This document shows positions 35,104-43,621 of a stretch of 64,000 bases of DNA, piece by piece. This stretch comes from Rhizobium tropici CIAT 899 (GTDB lineage: Bacteria > Pseudomonadota > Alphaproteobacteria > Rhizobiales > Rhizobiaceae). A program made the translations under genes and the position numbers. Below the pieces are notes generated by a model, which saw only the letters and a list, made by a program, of their open reading frames with translations, was not told the origin of the DNA and searched no databases. Where the stretch lies: the NCBI RefSeq assembly GCF_000330885.1, contig NC_020062.1, positions 194,374 to 258,373 on the forward strand, in the 5' to 3' direction. The first letter of the stretch is position 1. The number at the start of each line of letters is the position of its first letter.

Positions 35104-36845
35104 GCCTTCTCCACCGGCTGCAGTTCGAGGGGGTCTTCTCCCCGTTTCAACAGCCAGGAGTAGACCGGAGGTACCCGGTCTGCGATGGATTCGACATGAA
35201 CGTCGATGAAGCACGGCCCGTCGTCGTAGGCAAAGGCGGCTGCGAGCGCGCCATCGAGTTCCGAAGGTGTTTTGGCTGTCCATGCCTTGAGGCCATAGGC
35301 CTCCGCGATTGCCTGACCGCGAGGTGCCAGAAAATCCACGCCGAAGCACTGGTTATGACCTTTTAGCCGGTGGAGGCCCTTGATCCAGCCGAATGTCCCG
35401 TTGTTGAAAAGGATAAGGATCGCCGGCACCTGCAAACGCACCAGCGTTTCCAGTTCGCCGACCGTCATGCCGAACGATCCGTCACCGAAAAGACCGATCG
35501 GCCTCTTGGACGGATCGGCTTGCCAGGCCCCGACTGTGGCGGGAAGCGCCGAACCGAGGCCACCAAAGGCACGTGGTATGGCAAAGCGCGTTTCACGATC
35601 ATTGATCCTTAGGAAACGCGTCATGTAGGGGGTCGGCGTTCCCGCATCGGAATAGATGAGTGCAGGTTTGCCGGAAGATTGCAGGGCCCGATTGAAAGCG
35701 CGCACGGCGCGCTCGGGTCGCAGCGGGACGCGTTCGTCGGAAAGCGCCTCCTCCGCATGCTCCCAAAAGATTTGCCGGCGCCGGTTGAGTTCGCTGACCC
35801 AAGCCTCGTGCCGGGAGGGCTCGATGGCCGCTCTCAGCTGCAGCAACTCCTTGAGGACTAGCAGGGCATCTCCCTGAATGGACAGCAGATTCTCGTAGTT
35901 GTTTGCCATGATCTCGGGTGAAATGTCGATTTGGGCGAGCCGCCTGTTGAGGGTGATCCGCGGGAAGGTCCAGCCGATGGTGACGACCGAGCCGATGCGC
36001 GAGCCTGCGAACAGAGTGAAATCGGAATGTTCGAGCGCCCAGTTTGCATGGGGATGATATCCGTTATCGCCGATGACGCCGATCGCGAGACGATGGTCGT
36101 CGTCGATGGCGCCTTGGCCAGTCATCGTCGTGCACATCGGCACGTTGAATTTCTCGGCAAGCCGTGTGATCTCGTCACCTGCGCGGGCGCGGTTCACCCC
36201 ACCCCCCGCCACGATCAGCGGCCGCTCGGCCCGGGAAAGGAGCTCCAGCAGCTCTTCGAGTTTCGTGCGCGGCGGCAGCGTCGGATAGGCCGGGAATGTT
36301 CGGCATTCCTCCTCGACATGTAGGGATATCCGCGCCAAGTCTATCTCGGCCAGCAGCATGTCCTCCGGAATCTGCAGATGTACGGCACCGGGTTTGCCAG
36401 AGCAGGCGACGCGAAAGGCGCGGCGGATGATTTCGGGCAGCTTTTCCGGCGTCTTAACCTGCACGGACAGTTTTGTGACCGGTTCGAACAGCTTTGCACA
36501 GTCCAGTTCCGTCAGGACGCCGCGCCCTTCGCCCGGCAATGGAATGTCGATGGTCAGCAGGATTACCGGCACGGATGATCCGTTCGATTCCGCCACCGGC
36601 GGCAGGGAATACATGGCGCCTGCGCCCGACGGGCATTCGAACACGCCTGGCTTGTTGGTGAACCGCCCGTAAGCATCCGCCATGAAACCGGCAGAGCGCT
36701 CATCGCGGGCCATCACGTGTCGAATTCTGTCTTCGCGGTGCTGGAGCGCTTCATAGAGCGGCACGTTGGTGTCTCCAGGGACACCAAATATCGTATCGAC
36801 GCCGTAGCCGATGAGCATTTCAACCAGAATATCTGCGCCGCGCAT
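35094..36845 (-). CDS. Acetolactate-synthase-like ThDP-dependent enzyme
   Basis: The 583-residue protein has the three ThDP domains: N-terminal pyrimidine-binding domain with the conserved Glu in the context RHVMARDERSAGFMADAYGR, a central domain (RPLIVAGGGVNRARAGDEI) and a C-terminal pyrophosphate domain with metal motif GLFGDGSFGMTVGELETLVR...FNNGTFGWIKGLH. Length fits acetolactate synthase, sulfoacetaldehyde acetyltransferase or 2-hydroxyacyl lyases. No small regulatory subunit gene is nearby, arguing against the biosynthetic ILV enzyme. It may process the 2-oxo acid made by the DadA-like enzyme in the adjacent operon. A nested hairpin covers its leader. Confidence 0.88.
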   Translation of the reverse strand: MRGADILVEMLIGYGVDTIFGVPGDTNVPLYEALQHREDRIRHVMARDERSAGFMADAYGRFTNKPGVFECPSGAGAMYSLPPVAESNGSSVPVILLTIDIPLPGEGRGVLTELDCAKLFEPVTKLSVQVKTPEKLPEIIRRAFRVACSGKPGAVHLQIPEDMLLAEIDLARISLHVEEECRTFPAYPTLPPRTKLEELLELLSRAERPLIVAGGGVNRARAGDEITRLAEKFNVPMCTTMTGQGAIDDDHRLAIGVIGDNGYHPHANWALEHSDFTLFAGSRIGSVVTIGWTFPRITLNRRLAQIDISPEIMANNYENLLSIQGDALLVLKELLQLRAAIEPSRHEAWVSELNRRRQIFWEHAEEALSDERVPLRPERAVRAFNRALQSSGKPALIYSDAGTPTPYMTRFLRINDRETRFAIPRAFGGLGSALPATVGAWQADPSKRPIGLFGDGSFGMTVGELETLVRLQVPAILILFNNGTFGWIKGLHRLKGHNQCFGVDFLAPRGQAIAEAYGLKAWTAKTPSELDGALAAAFAYDDGPCFIDVHVESIADRVPPVYSWLLKRGEDPLELQPVEKAYF

Positions 36846-36854
36846 CTGTTTCTC

Positions 36855-36892
36855 CTGTCTTTCGCTGCCCTAGGCAGAATAGTGAAAGACAG
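36855..36892 (-). promoter_or_regulatory. Nested stem-loop in the leader of the ThDP enzyme gene
   Basis: CTGTCTTTC at 36855-36863 pairs exactly with GAAAGACAG at 36884-36892, and inside it CTGCC (36865-36869) pairs with GGCAG (36873-36877). On the mRNA the 3' arm ends in GACAG and runs directly into GGAG, the ribosome binding site of the gene that starts at 36845. It could be an operator palindrome or a translation-controlling hairpin. Confidence 0.55.
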
Positions 36893-37377
36893 ATTTGGCG
36901 GGGACCGGCAAATCGCCGGTTGGAATCGCTTGGGCCGTCGATTTGACGGTCTTTGCCTCCGAGAATGGATTGTTATCTGGCAAATGTGATGCAGGTTCAT
37001 GGTTTTGCTATTCGGTGCTTGCCTGGCCTACGGAGCTACGTCTCCGGAATGTCGACGACCTGAGAGCGCAGCTGGCGCAGGACCATAGGTTTTGCGGGGC
37101 ACGCTGCCCGTCGGGCGTCTGTGCGCAGCCAACGCGGTTCTGTTCGACAGGACCAAGTTTGGCGGATTTGCCGTAGAGCTATAAAAGCAAATCTCTTAGG
37201 ACTTGGCGAGAAATCCGTGGAGTCGCACGATCTCGCAAACCGCGCTGAAATTACGGCGGCTATCGCGTCTCGGATCGAAGCCCGTCGTCAAGGATATGCG
37301 GCAGAAACTGTGGTGACCGACGGCGAGCTCAGCAGTGCTTCCATCCAGAACGCTGAAAGACGAGTTTGTCGCGCTGC
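36893..37377. other. Intergenic region without recognised gene
   Basis: No frame here has a convincing product, ribosome binding site or family match. It separates the ThDP enzyme from the IS5 remnant and may be decayed mobile DNA. Confidence 0.4.
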
Positions 37378-37521
37378 TCAACCCTCAACGGCGTCCGACG
37401 TTACCCAAAGGGTCAGACTGCTACGTTGACGCAGACCCGCATCATACTCCGCCCGGTTCGTCACATTGAACTTCACCTTGCCGATGTGATGACGGCGAGC
37501 GGCGTTATGTTCGTGTGGCAT
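37378..37521 (-). pseudogene. IS5-family transposase N-terminal remnant
   Basis: From ATG 37521 the minus strand reads PHEHNAARRHHIGKVKF, then NVTNRAEYDAGLRQRSSLTLWVTSDAVEG and a stop at 37378-37380. The order ARRHHI-x-K-x-K, N-x-A-x-Y-x-AGLR, SLT-L-W-V is the N-terminus common to IS5-group transposases. The catalytic domain is gone, so it is only an insertion scar. Confidence 0.72.
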
Positions 37522-37740
37522 CGATGATCAATCAAGCTGTTTTCAATCGCAGTTGCATAGGCGGAAACTGTTGAAATTTGATCCGTGCACCAGCGCTCTT
37601 TGATGGAAGTAACTTCGCCTATATTTTACGCGAATGGTTTGTTCCTTAATTTATACAGGTATGCTACAACGAAATCGGGAACTTTATAGATAAATTCCCG
37701 TCCATTATTGGATATATGGCTGAATGTCAGAACAATATAA
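37522..37740. other. AT-rich upstream region of the nucleotidyltransferase gene
   Basis: No gene seen. The last 120 bases are AT-rich and probably contain the promoter of the gene at 37741; no clear ribosome binding site precedes its ATG. Confidence 0.4.
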
Positions 37741-38775
37741 ATGAAACCGACCACATTAAGCTTCATGCAGCTCGCATCTTGCTTACGAGGAGATCCATCG
37801 GGTGTGACCGATTGGGACGCGGTATTGGCACTTGCGAACAATATTTTGCTGACGCCGGCAATTTGGTCGGCCATATCGGCGAACGACCGTCAAGATCTCC
37901 TGCCGGAAGACGTGCTTTCGTTCCTGGGTTTCATCCACCGCTGCAATAAGGTGAGAAATGCACGGTTGCTGGCGCAACTGCAGGAGCTGGTTGTCGCGTT
38001 GAACGTTGCAGGGATCGTACCGACGCTCAACAAAGGCACAGCGCTCCTCGCGCTTACGTACGCGGATCGCATCACGCGCGACATCGACGTCACCGTTGCC
38101 GACAATGAAAAGGAACTGGCGCAAAAGTGCCTCCTTCAGCTTGGATATCTTCCGATCGAGGCCCTCGGTTGGGGCAGATCCAAGGATGTCGGGGCTGTCG
38201 ATCTGCATTATCCGCCCGGCAGATATCCGCAATACTGGCCTTCGGACACGCGCCTTTCGAAACATTCCGAGGAAATCCGCATCGGGTCGGGAAAGGCGCG
38301 CATCCTTTCGCCGACACTTCAAGCCCAGCACTGGATCGTGCACGACATGCTGAAGGACGGGCATCTTTGGGCTTTTCATATCGACCTGCGAAATCTTTTC
38401 GAGCTTTACCGGCTCGCAAAAGCGCCTGAAGGGATCGATTGGCATGAACTGGATGTCCTGTTCTCGGACTCCTTGGGCCGGGCAATGCTGGATACACAAA
38501 TATTGGCGCTGCGTTCGATTTTCGGAACCGATATCGTGCGAGACAGGCCAATTCCAGCATGGATAAAGTGGCATCACGGTCTGCGATCCAGGGAATATCA
38601 CCCCTTGCTGGGAGGCGCCGTTCAGGCCGTCGGCCGCACCGCTTGGGGCATCCGCATTTTGCAGATCCGCTGGCGATTTCGAGGGCCATGGAGCGAACTG
38701 CCCGGACGCATTATGCGCAAGGGGCAGAAAGCTCTCAGAGCCCGCGCCTCGAAGAGCGTCAAAGATCCCGTATGA
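37741..38775 (+). CDS. NTP_transf_5-type nucleotidyltransferase-fold protein
   Basis: The 344-residue protein matches the uncharacterised nucleotidyltransferase group PF14907. It has Lys-Gly in NKGTALLALTYADR (98-99), followed by the catalytic acidic pair in RITRDIDVTV (D114, D116), then an alpha-helical domain with HWIVHDMLKDGHLWAFHIDLRNLFELYRLA. Members occur in lasso-peptide and exopolysaccharide-linked loci; nucleotidylation of a lasso peptide by one relative has been reported. It converges on the PqqD-HPrK gene with a 17-base overlap of the 3' ends, so they form one locus although transcribed face to face. The substrate is unknown; the neighbouring small exported protein is a candidate. 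Confidence 0.82.
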   Translation: MKPTTLSFMQLASCLRGDPSGVTDWDAVLALANNILLTPAIWSAISANDRQDLLPEDVLSFLGFIHRCNKVRNARLLAQLQELVVALNVAGIVPTLNKGTALLALTYADRITRDIDVTVADNEKELAQKCLLQLGYLPIEALGWGRSKDVGAVDLHYPPGRYPQYWPSDTRLSKHSEEIRIGSGKARILSPTLQAQHWIVHDMLKDGHLWAFHIDLRNLFELYRLAKAPEGIDWHELDVLFSDSLGRAMLDTQILALRSIFGTDIVRDRPIPAWIKWHHGLRSREYHPLLGGAVQAVGRTAWGIRILQIRWRFRGPWSELPGRIMRKGQKALRARASKSVKDPV

Positions 38776-39841
38776 TCTCGACGGCTTGCCCGAGCGGGCC
38801 GACCTCCATTTCATATACGCCGGAGATGTTGACGGCCTTGCTCAGCGCGGCGAACGCCTGATCCGTCAGCCTGCGAGTGGGCGCAGCCGCTTCAGTGAGC
38901 AATCTTTGAAAGGCCAGAAGAGGCGACATCTTCGACAATGATTGTCGCCGCGCAACATTCTGACGCAGAAAGATCATTGTCGTCGAGCGAGCCGGCGCAA
39001 TATGGTCGCTATCGATATCGCCGGGAATGAATCGGACTTCTTTTCCGTCGGAGCGAACGTAAGTGGGGCATGACGTGACTCCAGGTTGGAAAGTCTGCAA
39101 AAGCGTCCAGCTTCCCCTTTTAACGGCAGCCGGAAACGGAATACCTCGAAGCGCGCCCTTTTCGTCAACGATGACGATATCATCGCCGAGCAGCGAGCCC
39201 CCATTCTCGGCCGAAAGGGCAAGTGCGAGCGTCGTCTTGCCTGCTCCGGGGGCGCCGGCAATTAACAATTGCCTGTCTCCAAGCCGCAGAAGAGCCGCAT
39301 GCAACGCGAGCGTGAAATCGGTCTGCAGCAATGCCTCGGTCAGAAAGGCTTTTATTGCCGGGATAATTTCCGCCCGACCGAGCACGCCTATGCTTTTGCC
39401 GGCCGCAGTCAGCTCATATCGATCCGCATTGAGCCTGATGACGAGATGTTCATGCCTACATCCGGGCTCCATTGGAATGGCGATGCCGCGAAAGAGCTGC
39501 TTCAATTCTGCGGATAAGACATCGGGACACTCGATCATCCATCTGGAGCCATTCAGAGCAACCGCGAAAATGGATGCCGAACCCTGGCACGCGCGAAGGA
39601 TACCGAGCCCGACATAACGATCGAGCAAGGCTTCGGCGTCCGGCCTTGCCAGCTTGCATTCGGATGAAAATTGCGCCGACAATTGGTTCCAGCCTATACC
39701 TGCGGCACAATTTGAAACATGCTGCCAGGTCCAAGCCGCAAGACTATCGACTTCATATAAACGCTGCTCTTGGCAGTTGAGCAAGGCAAAAGCATCGCCC
39801 AACTGCGCAATGAGAATGTCCCTACCCGGCAGCAATATCAT
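38759..39841 (-). CDS. PqqD-like domain fused to HPr-kinase-like domain
   Basis: The 360-residue protein has two parts. Residues 1-85 resemble a PqqD peptide-binding domain (LPGRDILIAQLGDAFALLNCQEQRLYEVD; AEALLDRYVGLGIL). Residues 170-355 form an HPrK-like P-loop kinase: LHAALLRLGDRQLLIAGAPGAGKTTLAL (Walker A at 196-203), then GSLLGDDIVIVDEKG (D220-D221). I chose the ATG at 39841, 17 bases after the small-protein stop; longer frames overlap that gene. PqqD domains deliver ribosomal peptides to modifying enzymes, and HPrK-like proteins phosphorylate some lasso peptides, so the small upstream protein is a plausible target. A TIGRFAM-described HPr-rel-A arrangement is similar, but here the two are fused. 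Confidence 0.82.
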   Translation of the reverse strand: MILLPGRDILIAQLGDAFALLNCQEQRLYEVDSLAAWTWQHVSNCAAGIGWNQLSAQFSSECKLARPDAEALLDRYVGLGILRACQGSASIFAVALNGSRWMIECPDVLSAELKQLFRGIAIPMEPGCRHEHLVIRLNADRYELTAAGKSIGVLGRAEIIPAIKAFLTEALLQTDFTLALHAALLRLGDRQLLIAGAPGAGKTTLALALSAENGGSLLGDDIVIVDEKGALRGIPFPAAVKRGSWTLLQTFQPGVTSCPTYVRSDGKEVRFIPGDIDSDHIAPARSTTMIFLRQNVARRQSLSKMSPLLAFQRLLTEAAAPTRRLTDQAFAALSKAVNISGVYEMEVGPLGQAVEIIRDL

Positions 39842-39857
39842 GTTCCGGGCAAATCGA

Positions 39858-40082
39858 TCAGCGATCGTTGTCTTCCTTGCCGGAGTTGCCCGGCACGCCA
39901 TCATCGCCGCCATTGCCGTAGCCATTGTTGCCTTGGCCGGATTTGGCGATCGCGCCCGAACTCAGTGTGGTTGAAAGTAAGAAGGTCAGAACAGGCGGTG
40001 CCACGACCGCATATTTTCCACATCCTTCGACAAATTCTCTCCGGCTCGGACCGATATTTTCTGATTGATCATGCCTGTCCAT
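39858..40082 (-). CDS. Small twin-arginine exported protein with Gly/Asn-rich tail, possible peptide substrate
   Basis: This 74-residue protein has a strong ribosome binding site (AGGGGAG). It starts with a hydrophilic leader containing a twin-arginine motif (SRREFVEGCGKY, Arg14-Arg15), a hydrophobic segment (about 24-44) and a C-terminus of low complexity (GNNGYGNGGDDGVPGNSG, then KEDNDR). Tat motifs normally target folded proteins, yet the mature tail is only about 28 residues. Similar NGNNGYGNGGDDGVPG-type tails occur at the ends of other small proteobacterial proteins of unknown function. The PqqD-HPrK gene follows at once on the same strand, so this is the best candidate for its substrate. 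Confidence 0.68.
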   Translation of the reverse strand: MDRHDQSENIGPSRREFVEGCGKYAVVAPPVLTFLLSTTLSSGAIAKSGQGNNGYGNGGDDGVPGNSGKEDNDR

Positions 40083-40129
40083 GAAAGACTCCCCTCGTTG
40101 TGTGATTATTACAAGTACTATTCATGAGA

Positions 40130-40168
40130 GAGCATAAATGTTAACTCAAAGATGCATATTTTATGCTC
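40130..40168. promoter_or_regulatory. Inverted repeat GAGCATAAA / TTTATGCTC upstream of the small Tat protein gene
   Basis: GAGCATAAA at 40130-40138 and TTTATGCTC at 40160-40168 are exact reverse complements with a 21-base spacer. GCATATTTTATGC (40154-40166) is a second, overlapping palindrome. They lie 48-86 bases upstream of the small-protein ATG in an AT-rich stretch and are candidate operator sites. Confidence 0.5.
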
Positions 40169-40262
40169 ATATATTGGCAAAATATACATTGTCACAATAT
40201 GATGAAACTTGCAACAAGGTTGAACCCACCAGATTGGCAACCTTCCATATCGCAGCCCACCG

Positions 40263-40617
40263 CTAGTGGATTGATGCCAACGTTTGGTGCCCGCGGTTGA
40301 CTGCGGCGATGATTTCGTCTGGATCCGCCTTCCAGATGAACGGTTTCGGCTCGGCATTGTGCTCTTTGATGAAGCGCTTGATGGCGGCCTGGAGGTCGAC
40401 AACGGAATGAAACGCCCCATGCTCGAGACGTCGGCGTGTCAACGTTGCGAAGAATCTCCCGACGGCGTTTAGCCACGAGCACGATGTCGGGACGAAGTGG
40501 AAGGTCCATCGGAGATGCCTTTCCAACCAGGGCGCGGCCTTTGGCTGCTGATGGGTTGCGTAGTTATCGAGAATGACGTGAACCCACTCCTCGGATGCCG
40601 GCCGCCTTGCCACCGTG
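40263..40617 (-). pseudogene. IS630-family transposase, C-terminal fragment
   Basis: The minus strand reads WVHVILDNYATHQQPK with the second catalytic Asp, RWTFHFVPTSCSWLNAVGRFF, and LQAAIKRFIKEHNAEPKPFIW, ending at 40263. This is the DDE C-terminus of IS630 transposases; the usual final Glu position in LNAVE is Gly here. The N-terminal half is missing, so it is inactive. It borders the fragment of a dehydrogenase gene. Confidence 0.82.
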
Positions 40618-40743
40618 ATCGATAAGGTCGTCGGCGGCATGCAAGTCCTCACCAACCGGTTGATCGATCTGAACGATGCGTCGGCCGGCTTCGCCCGGCA
40701 GGCATCGGGCCGCGCCCGCGGCAAGATCATTGTTCGCGCCTGA
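40615..40743 (+). pseudogene. C-terminal fragment of a zinc-type alcohol dehydrogenase gene
   Basis: An open plus-strand frame reads VIDKVVGGMQVLTNRLIDLNDA, then SAGFARQASGRARGKIIVRA and stops at 40741-40743. The ending GK-I-V-V-R is the usual C-terminus of medium-chain dehydrogenases. The upstream part has been replaced by the IS630 remnant. Confidence 0.55.
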
Positions 40744-40984
40744 GCTAAGCCTCGTCGCCCGGCTTTTCCTGAAGCATAGTCGGGCGGCGACGCCGTTTTG
40801 CGAGGACCATTTGCGATGACATCAAGAACATCGCGAAAACCTGCTGTTTTGTGCGCCGCCAGCTTATCATGATAACCACGTCGCCAATTACGAGGGTTGG
40901 CATCACCGGCGCATCGGGCTCAGAGCGGCGGCAATCTTTTGAGCGGCTGAAGCTGGTCTATGCTGAACGGTTCACTCCAGAGTA

Positions 40985-41200
40985 GTGTTGCGGGTGCACA
41001 ATTTCGTGCATCGAGACGCCATCGCTCTTCTCGACGCTGGCGATGCCGATATCACCATAAGGGTCGACCATGCGCCCGGCGAGCGAATTCTCAGCCGACC
41101 ACTGTTCGAAGAACCCTTCGTGTACGTTCTACACGAGATGATCCCCAAGCTGGAGCCCTCGGTTAAATACTGCGTGGTTGAGGCACGCCTATGCCACTGA
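40985..41200 (+). pseudogene. LysR-regulator effector-domain fragment
   Basis: The frame reads LRVHNFVHRDAIALLDAGDAD, ITIRVDHAPGERILSRPLFEEPFVYVL, then degenerates to the stop at 41198-41200. The order A-I-A-LL-D-x-G-x-x-D and RPLFEEPFV-x-VL is typical of the central part of LysR effector domains. DNA-binding and C-terminal parts are absent. Confidence 0.6.
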
Positions 41201-41248
41201 TATCGTCCACTGTCGCTGCGCCCAATTATTGATGTCTGGTACAACATC

Positions 41249-42025
41249 TCAAATACCGGCATACCATTCGTAGCCACGATCTTCCCAGAACCCGCCATTA
41301 CCACCCCAGAGATCATCGAACCGGTCGCGGATTTCGATGCGCATGACGTATTTGGCGTGTTTGTAGCCAAGATGACGCTCGACGCGCAGGCGCAAGGGGG
41401 CGCCATGTTCGACTTCCAGATCCTTCCCGTTAAGCGAATAGGCGAGGATTGTCTGCGGATGAAAGGCGTCGATCAGGTCAATACTCTCGTAGTAGCGGCC
41501 GCTGCCATCGAGCGTTTGTTCCAGCTCATCCGCACAATAGAAGACGGCGTAGCGAGCGCCTGGCTTCAATCCAGCAGTCTGCAGGATCAGCCCGAGAGGA
41601 ACACCCTGCCATTTACCGATGGCGCTCCAGCCTTCGACACAGTCGTGGCGGGTGATCTGGGTGCGAGAAGGCAGCTTCTTCAGATCGGCCAACGAAAATT
41701 CCATCGGCCTGTTGACCATGCCGTCGATCTTGAGCCGCCAGTCGGCAAATTGCGTTTCGGCCATCTGGATATATTCGGCGCTGTTTGGCTGAATTGATCC
41801 ATTCGGATGAAAGCTCGGTGAAATGTCCGCGTCGGTATATTCTCGGGCAAGCGTCTGCGGCGAAACTATGAGCCGCTGTGTGCCCATGGTCAGCCGCTCA
41901 GCCAGAGCGAGCACCTGCTGGACGTGCTGGTTCTGAGAAATGTCATCGCATCCGGTCAGGCCCACGGCGCCCAGACTGGCAGCCGAGCCGATGAGAAAAC
42001 GGCGGCGAGTGAAGATGGAGCTCAT
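41249..42025 (-). CDS. Sulfite-oxidase-fold molybdopterin oxidoreductase, Tat lipoprotein
   Basis: The 258-residue protein starts with a Tat signal (TRRRFLIGSAASLGAVGLTG) ending in a lipobox-like LTGC (Cys26). The catalytic domain has the molybdenum ligand Cys129 in TRHDCVEGWSAIGKWQGVPL and the end motif GYKHAKYVMRIE. It resembles MsrP/YedY and related reductases that act on oxidised periplasmic substrates. The ATG at 42025 overlaps the stop of the cytochrome b gene by 4 bases, so they probably form one membrane complex in which the cytochrome passes electrons. Confidence 0.88.
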   Translation of the reverse strand: MSSIFTRRRFLIGSAASLGAVGLTGCDDISQNQHVQQVLALAERLTMGTQRLIVSPQTLAREYTDADISPSFHPNGSIQPNSAEYIQMAETQFADWRLKIDGMVNRPMEFSLADLKKLPSRTQITRHDCVEGWSAIGKWQGVPLGLILQTAGLKPGARYAVFYCADELEQTLDGSGRYYESIDLIDAFHPQTILAYSLNGKDLEVEHGAPLRLRVERHLGYKHAKYVMRIEIRDRFDDLWGGNGGFWEDRGYEWYAGI

Positions 42026-42882
42026 CGGTCGGCCTCCTCGTTGATGATAGCATAGCGGCCGGTCACCATCGAACGTATGTTGTTCCAAAGCCCGGAGAGA
42101 ATGACCATCGCGATATGCACGACGACGAAGGCCACCAGGCTCCAGGCGGTGATGAAATGAATGGAGCGGGCCGATTGGCGACCACCGAAAATATCGAGCA
42201 GGAAGGGGTAACCGGCGTCTATCGCGGGTGACATGGTCAATCCCGAACCGATCATCAGCGGTAGCAGGATGAAGATAACGATAAGATAGGTCAGCTTCTG
42301 CAACGCATTGTAGCGCCGCGCTTTTTCGCCCTTCGGAAAGCGCAACCGGGCATGATCTTTGATTTCATGCCAGATGTTTCCCGGTGCGATATCTCGAGCC
42401 GTCGGCGCGAGATCGCGGCGGAAATGACCGCCAATCAGGCCGTAGGCCATGTAAACGAGCCCGTTGATGACAAACAGCCAAGCGAAGAAGAAATGCCAAC
42501 GCCGGCCAGCCGCAAGATCCTGGTAGCTGGGTATCGTCGCCCAGGCCGGGAATGCGCGCGGCATCATTTCGCCGTCGGCCGTGGAAGCACCGAGTATGCC
42601 GGTGGTGGTCATCGAGAGACGGCCGATGCGCACTATTCCAATGATGTTATCGCCATCCTGATTGCTGGCGATTTCGAACCACGACGGATCTTCAACTGCT
42701 CCGTAGTTTCCCCAATGTAATTGTGGATCGGCATTGAAGATCTGCATGCCGCTCATCAGCAGCAAGGTCAGACATAGCACATTGATCCAGTGCGTTATCC
42801 GCGTAAGAGCCGAATGACGGCGAATGAAGATCTTGGCCGGGGGAGATGGCGGCGCGGTGCCGATCTGCTCGATGCTTGCCAT
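42022..42882 (-). CDS. Cytochrome b (b561/hydrogenase-type) membrane subunit
   Basis: The 286-residue protein has four main transmembrane segments with paired His: RRHSALTRITHWINVLCL near residue 25, GRRWHFFFAWLFVINGLVY near 127, LTYLIVIFILLPLMIG near 195 and HFITAWSLVAFVVVHIAMV near 245. It matches prokaryotic cytochrome b561 of the thiosulfate reductase/Ni-Fe hydrogenase kind. It supplies electrons from quinol to the molybdoenzyme. Confidence 0.87.
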   Translation of the reverse strand: MASIEQIGTAPPSPPAKIFIRRHSALTRITHWINVLCLTLLLMSGMQIFNADPQLHWGNYGAVEDPSWFEIASNQDGDNIIGIVRIGRLSMTTTGILGASTADGEMMPRAFPAWATIPSYQDLAAGRRWHFFFAWLFVINGLVYMAYGLIGGHFRRDLAPTARDIAPGNIWHEIKDHARLRFPKGEKARRYNALQKLTYLIVIFILLPLMIGSGLTMSPAIDAGYPFLLDIFGGRQSARSIHFITAWSLVAFVVVHIAMVILSGLWNNIRSMVTGRYAIINEEADR

Positions 42883-43009
42883 GGATAATTCTCCTGACGT
42901 GCCGCCGGAAGGCGGTGTCCGAAATCATACGCTGCGACGCTATCGCCGCTCATTGAGCTGCCCGGCTGCGTCGGCAACCGGGCAGTCCCGTGATGTCGGC
43001 ATGGATGCG

Positions 43010-43621
43010 TCACATTGGCGGGATGACGCCGTTTATGCCGACCACGACACGGTCGGATTCAACCGTATTGTCTCCATCGGTCGTGCCGTTGATGATGACT
43101 CCTGCGCCGGGTTTGATGTCGTCCTTCGTCGCTTTGCCGAAGGTGACGACCGGCGTGCCCGGCGGGATCGAGATCTTCTTCTCGCCGCCCTTATAGGTGA
43201 GCGACAGGGTGGGGCCGTTGACCGAGGTGACGGCGCTGGCAACCGTCGCATTGGTCATCGAGCTCTTCGGCTTCAGATCCCAGCCGTAATCGCCCTCGCC
43301 GGTGCCTTTCATCGCGGCCGGAAAGATCAGCACCTCGAGCGCCCCGTTGATGCCGCTGTCGGTCGGAACGGACGCGATGCCGACGAAATCTCCAGGCTTG
43401 ATGTCTGTCACGGAGGCGTTGACGATGCCGTTGACGGCCCAGCCGGATTTCAGCTTGATCGTCACGTCCTTGCCTTCGCGCGATTTGACCATCAGCGTAT
43501 CGCCGCTGAGGCTTTCCACGACGCCCCGAACGCGCGCCTTATCGGCAGCCTGTGCGGATAGTGTGGTCGCGGCACCAAGCGCCAGCACCATACCCATGAT
43601 CTTCAACTTCGTGAGCGACAT
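43010..43621 (-). CDS. Periplasmic DUF5666-like protein
   Basis: The 203-residue protein has a signal peptide (MSLTKLKIMGMVLALGAATTLSAQA-type, cleavage after about residue 26) and two copies of a beta-rich module (ARVRGVVESLSGDTLMVKSREG; ASAVTSVNGPTLSLTYKGGEKK), as in DUF5666 proteins. The ATG at 43621 has GGAGAGC in front; the frame is open 7 codons further. It is the first gene before the cytochrome b (127-base gap) and lies behind a promoter that matches that of the divergent sigma factor. Confidence 0.75.
   Translation of the reverse strand: MSLTKLKIMGMVLALGAATTLSAQAADKARVRGVVESLSGDTLMVKSREGKDVTIKLKSGWAVNGIVNASVTDIKPGDFVGIASVPTDSGINGALEVLIFPAAMKGTGEGDYGWDLKPKSSMTNATVASAVTSVNGPTLSLTYKGGEKKISIPPGTPVVTFGKATKDDIKPGAGVIINGTTDGDNTVESDRVVVGINGVIPPM

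Noticed and set aside
37190..37377. Continuation of the IS5 transposase beyond its stop
   Set aside because: The minus-strand reading after 37378 does not resemble the next part of IS5 transposases.
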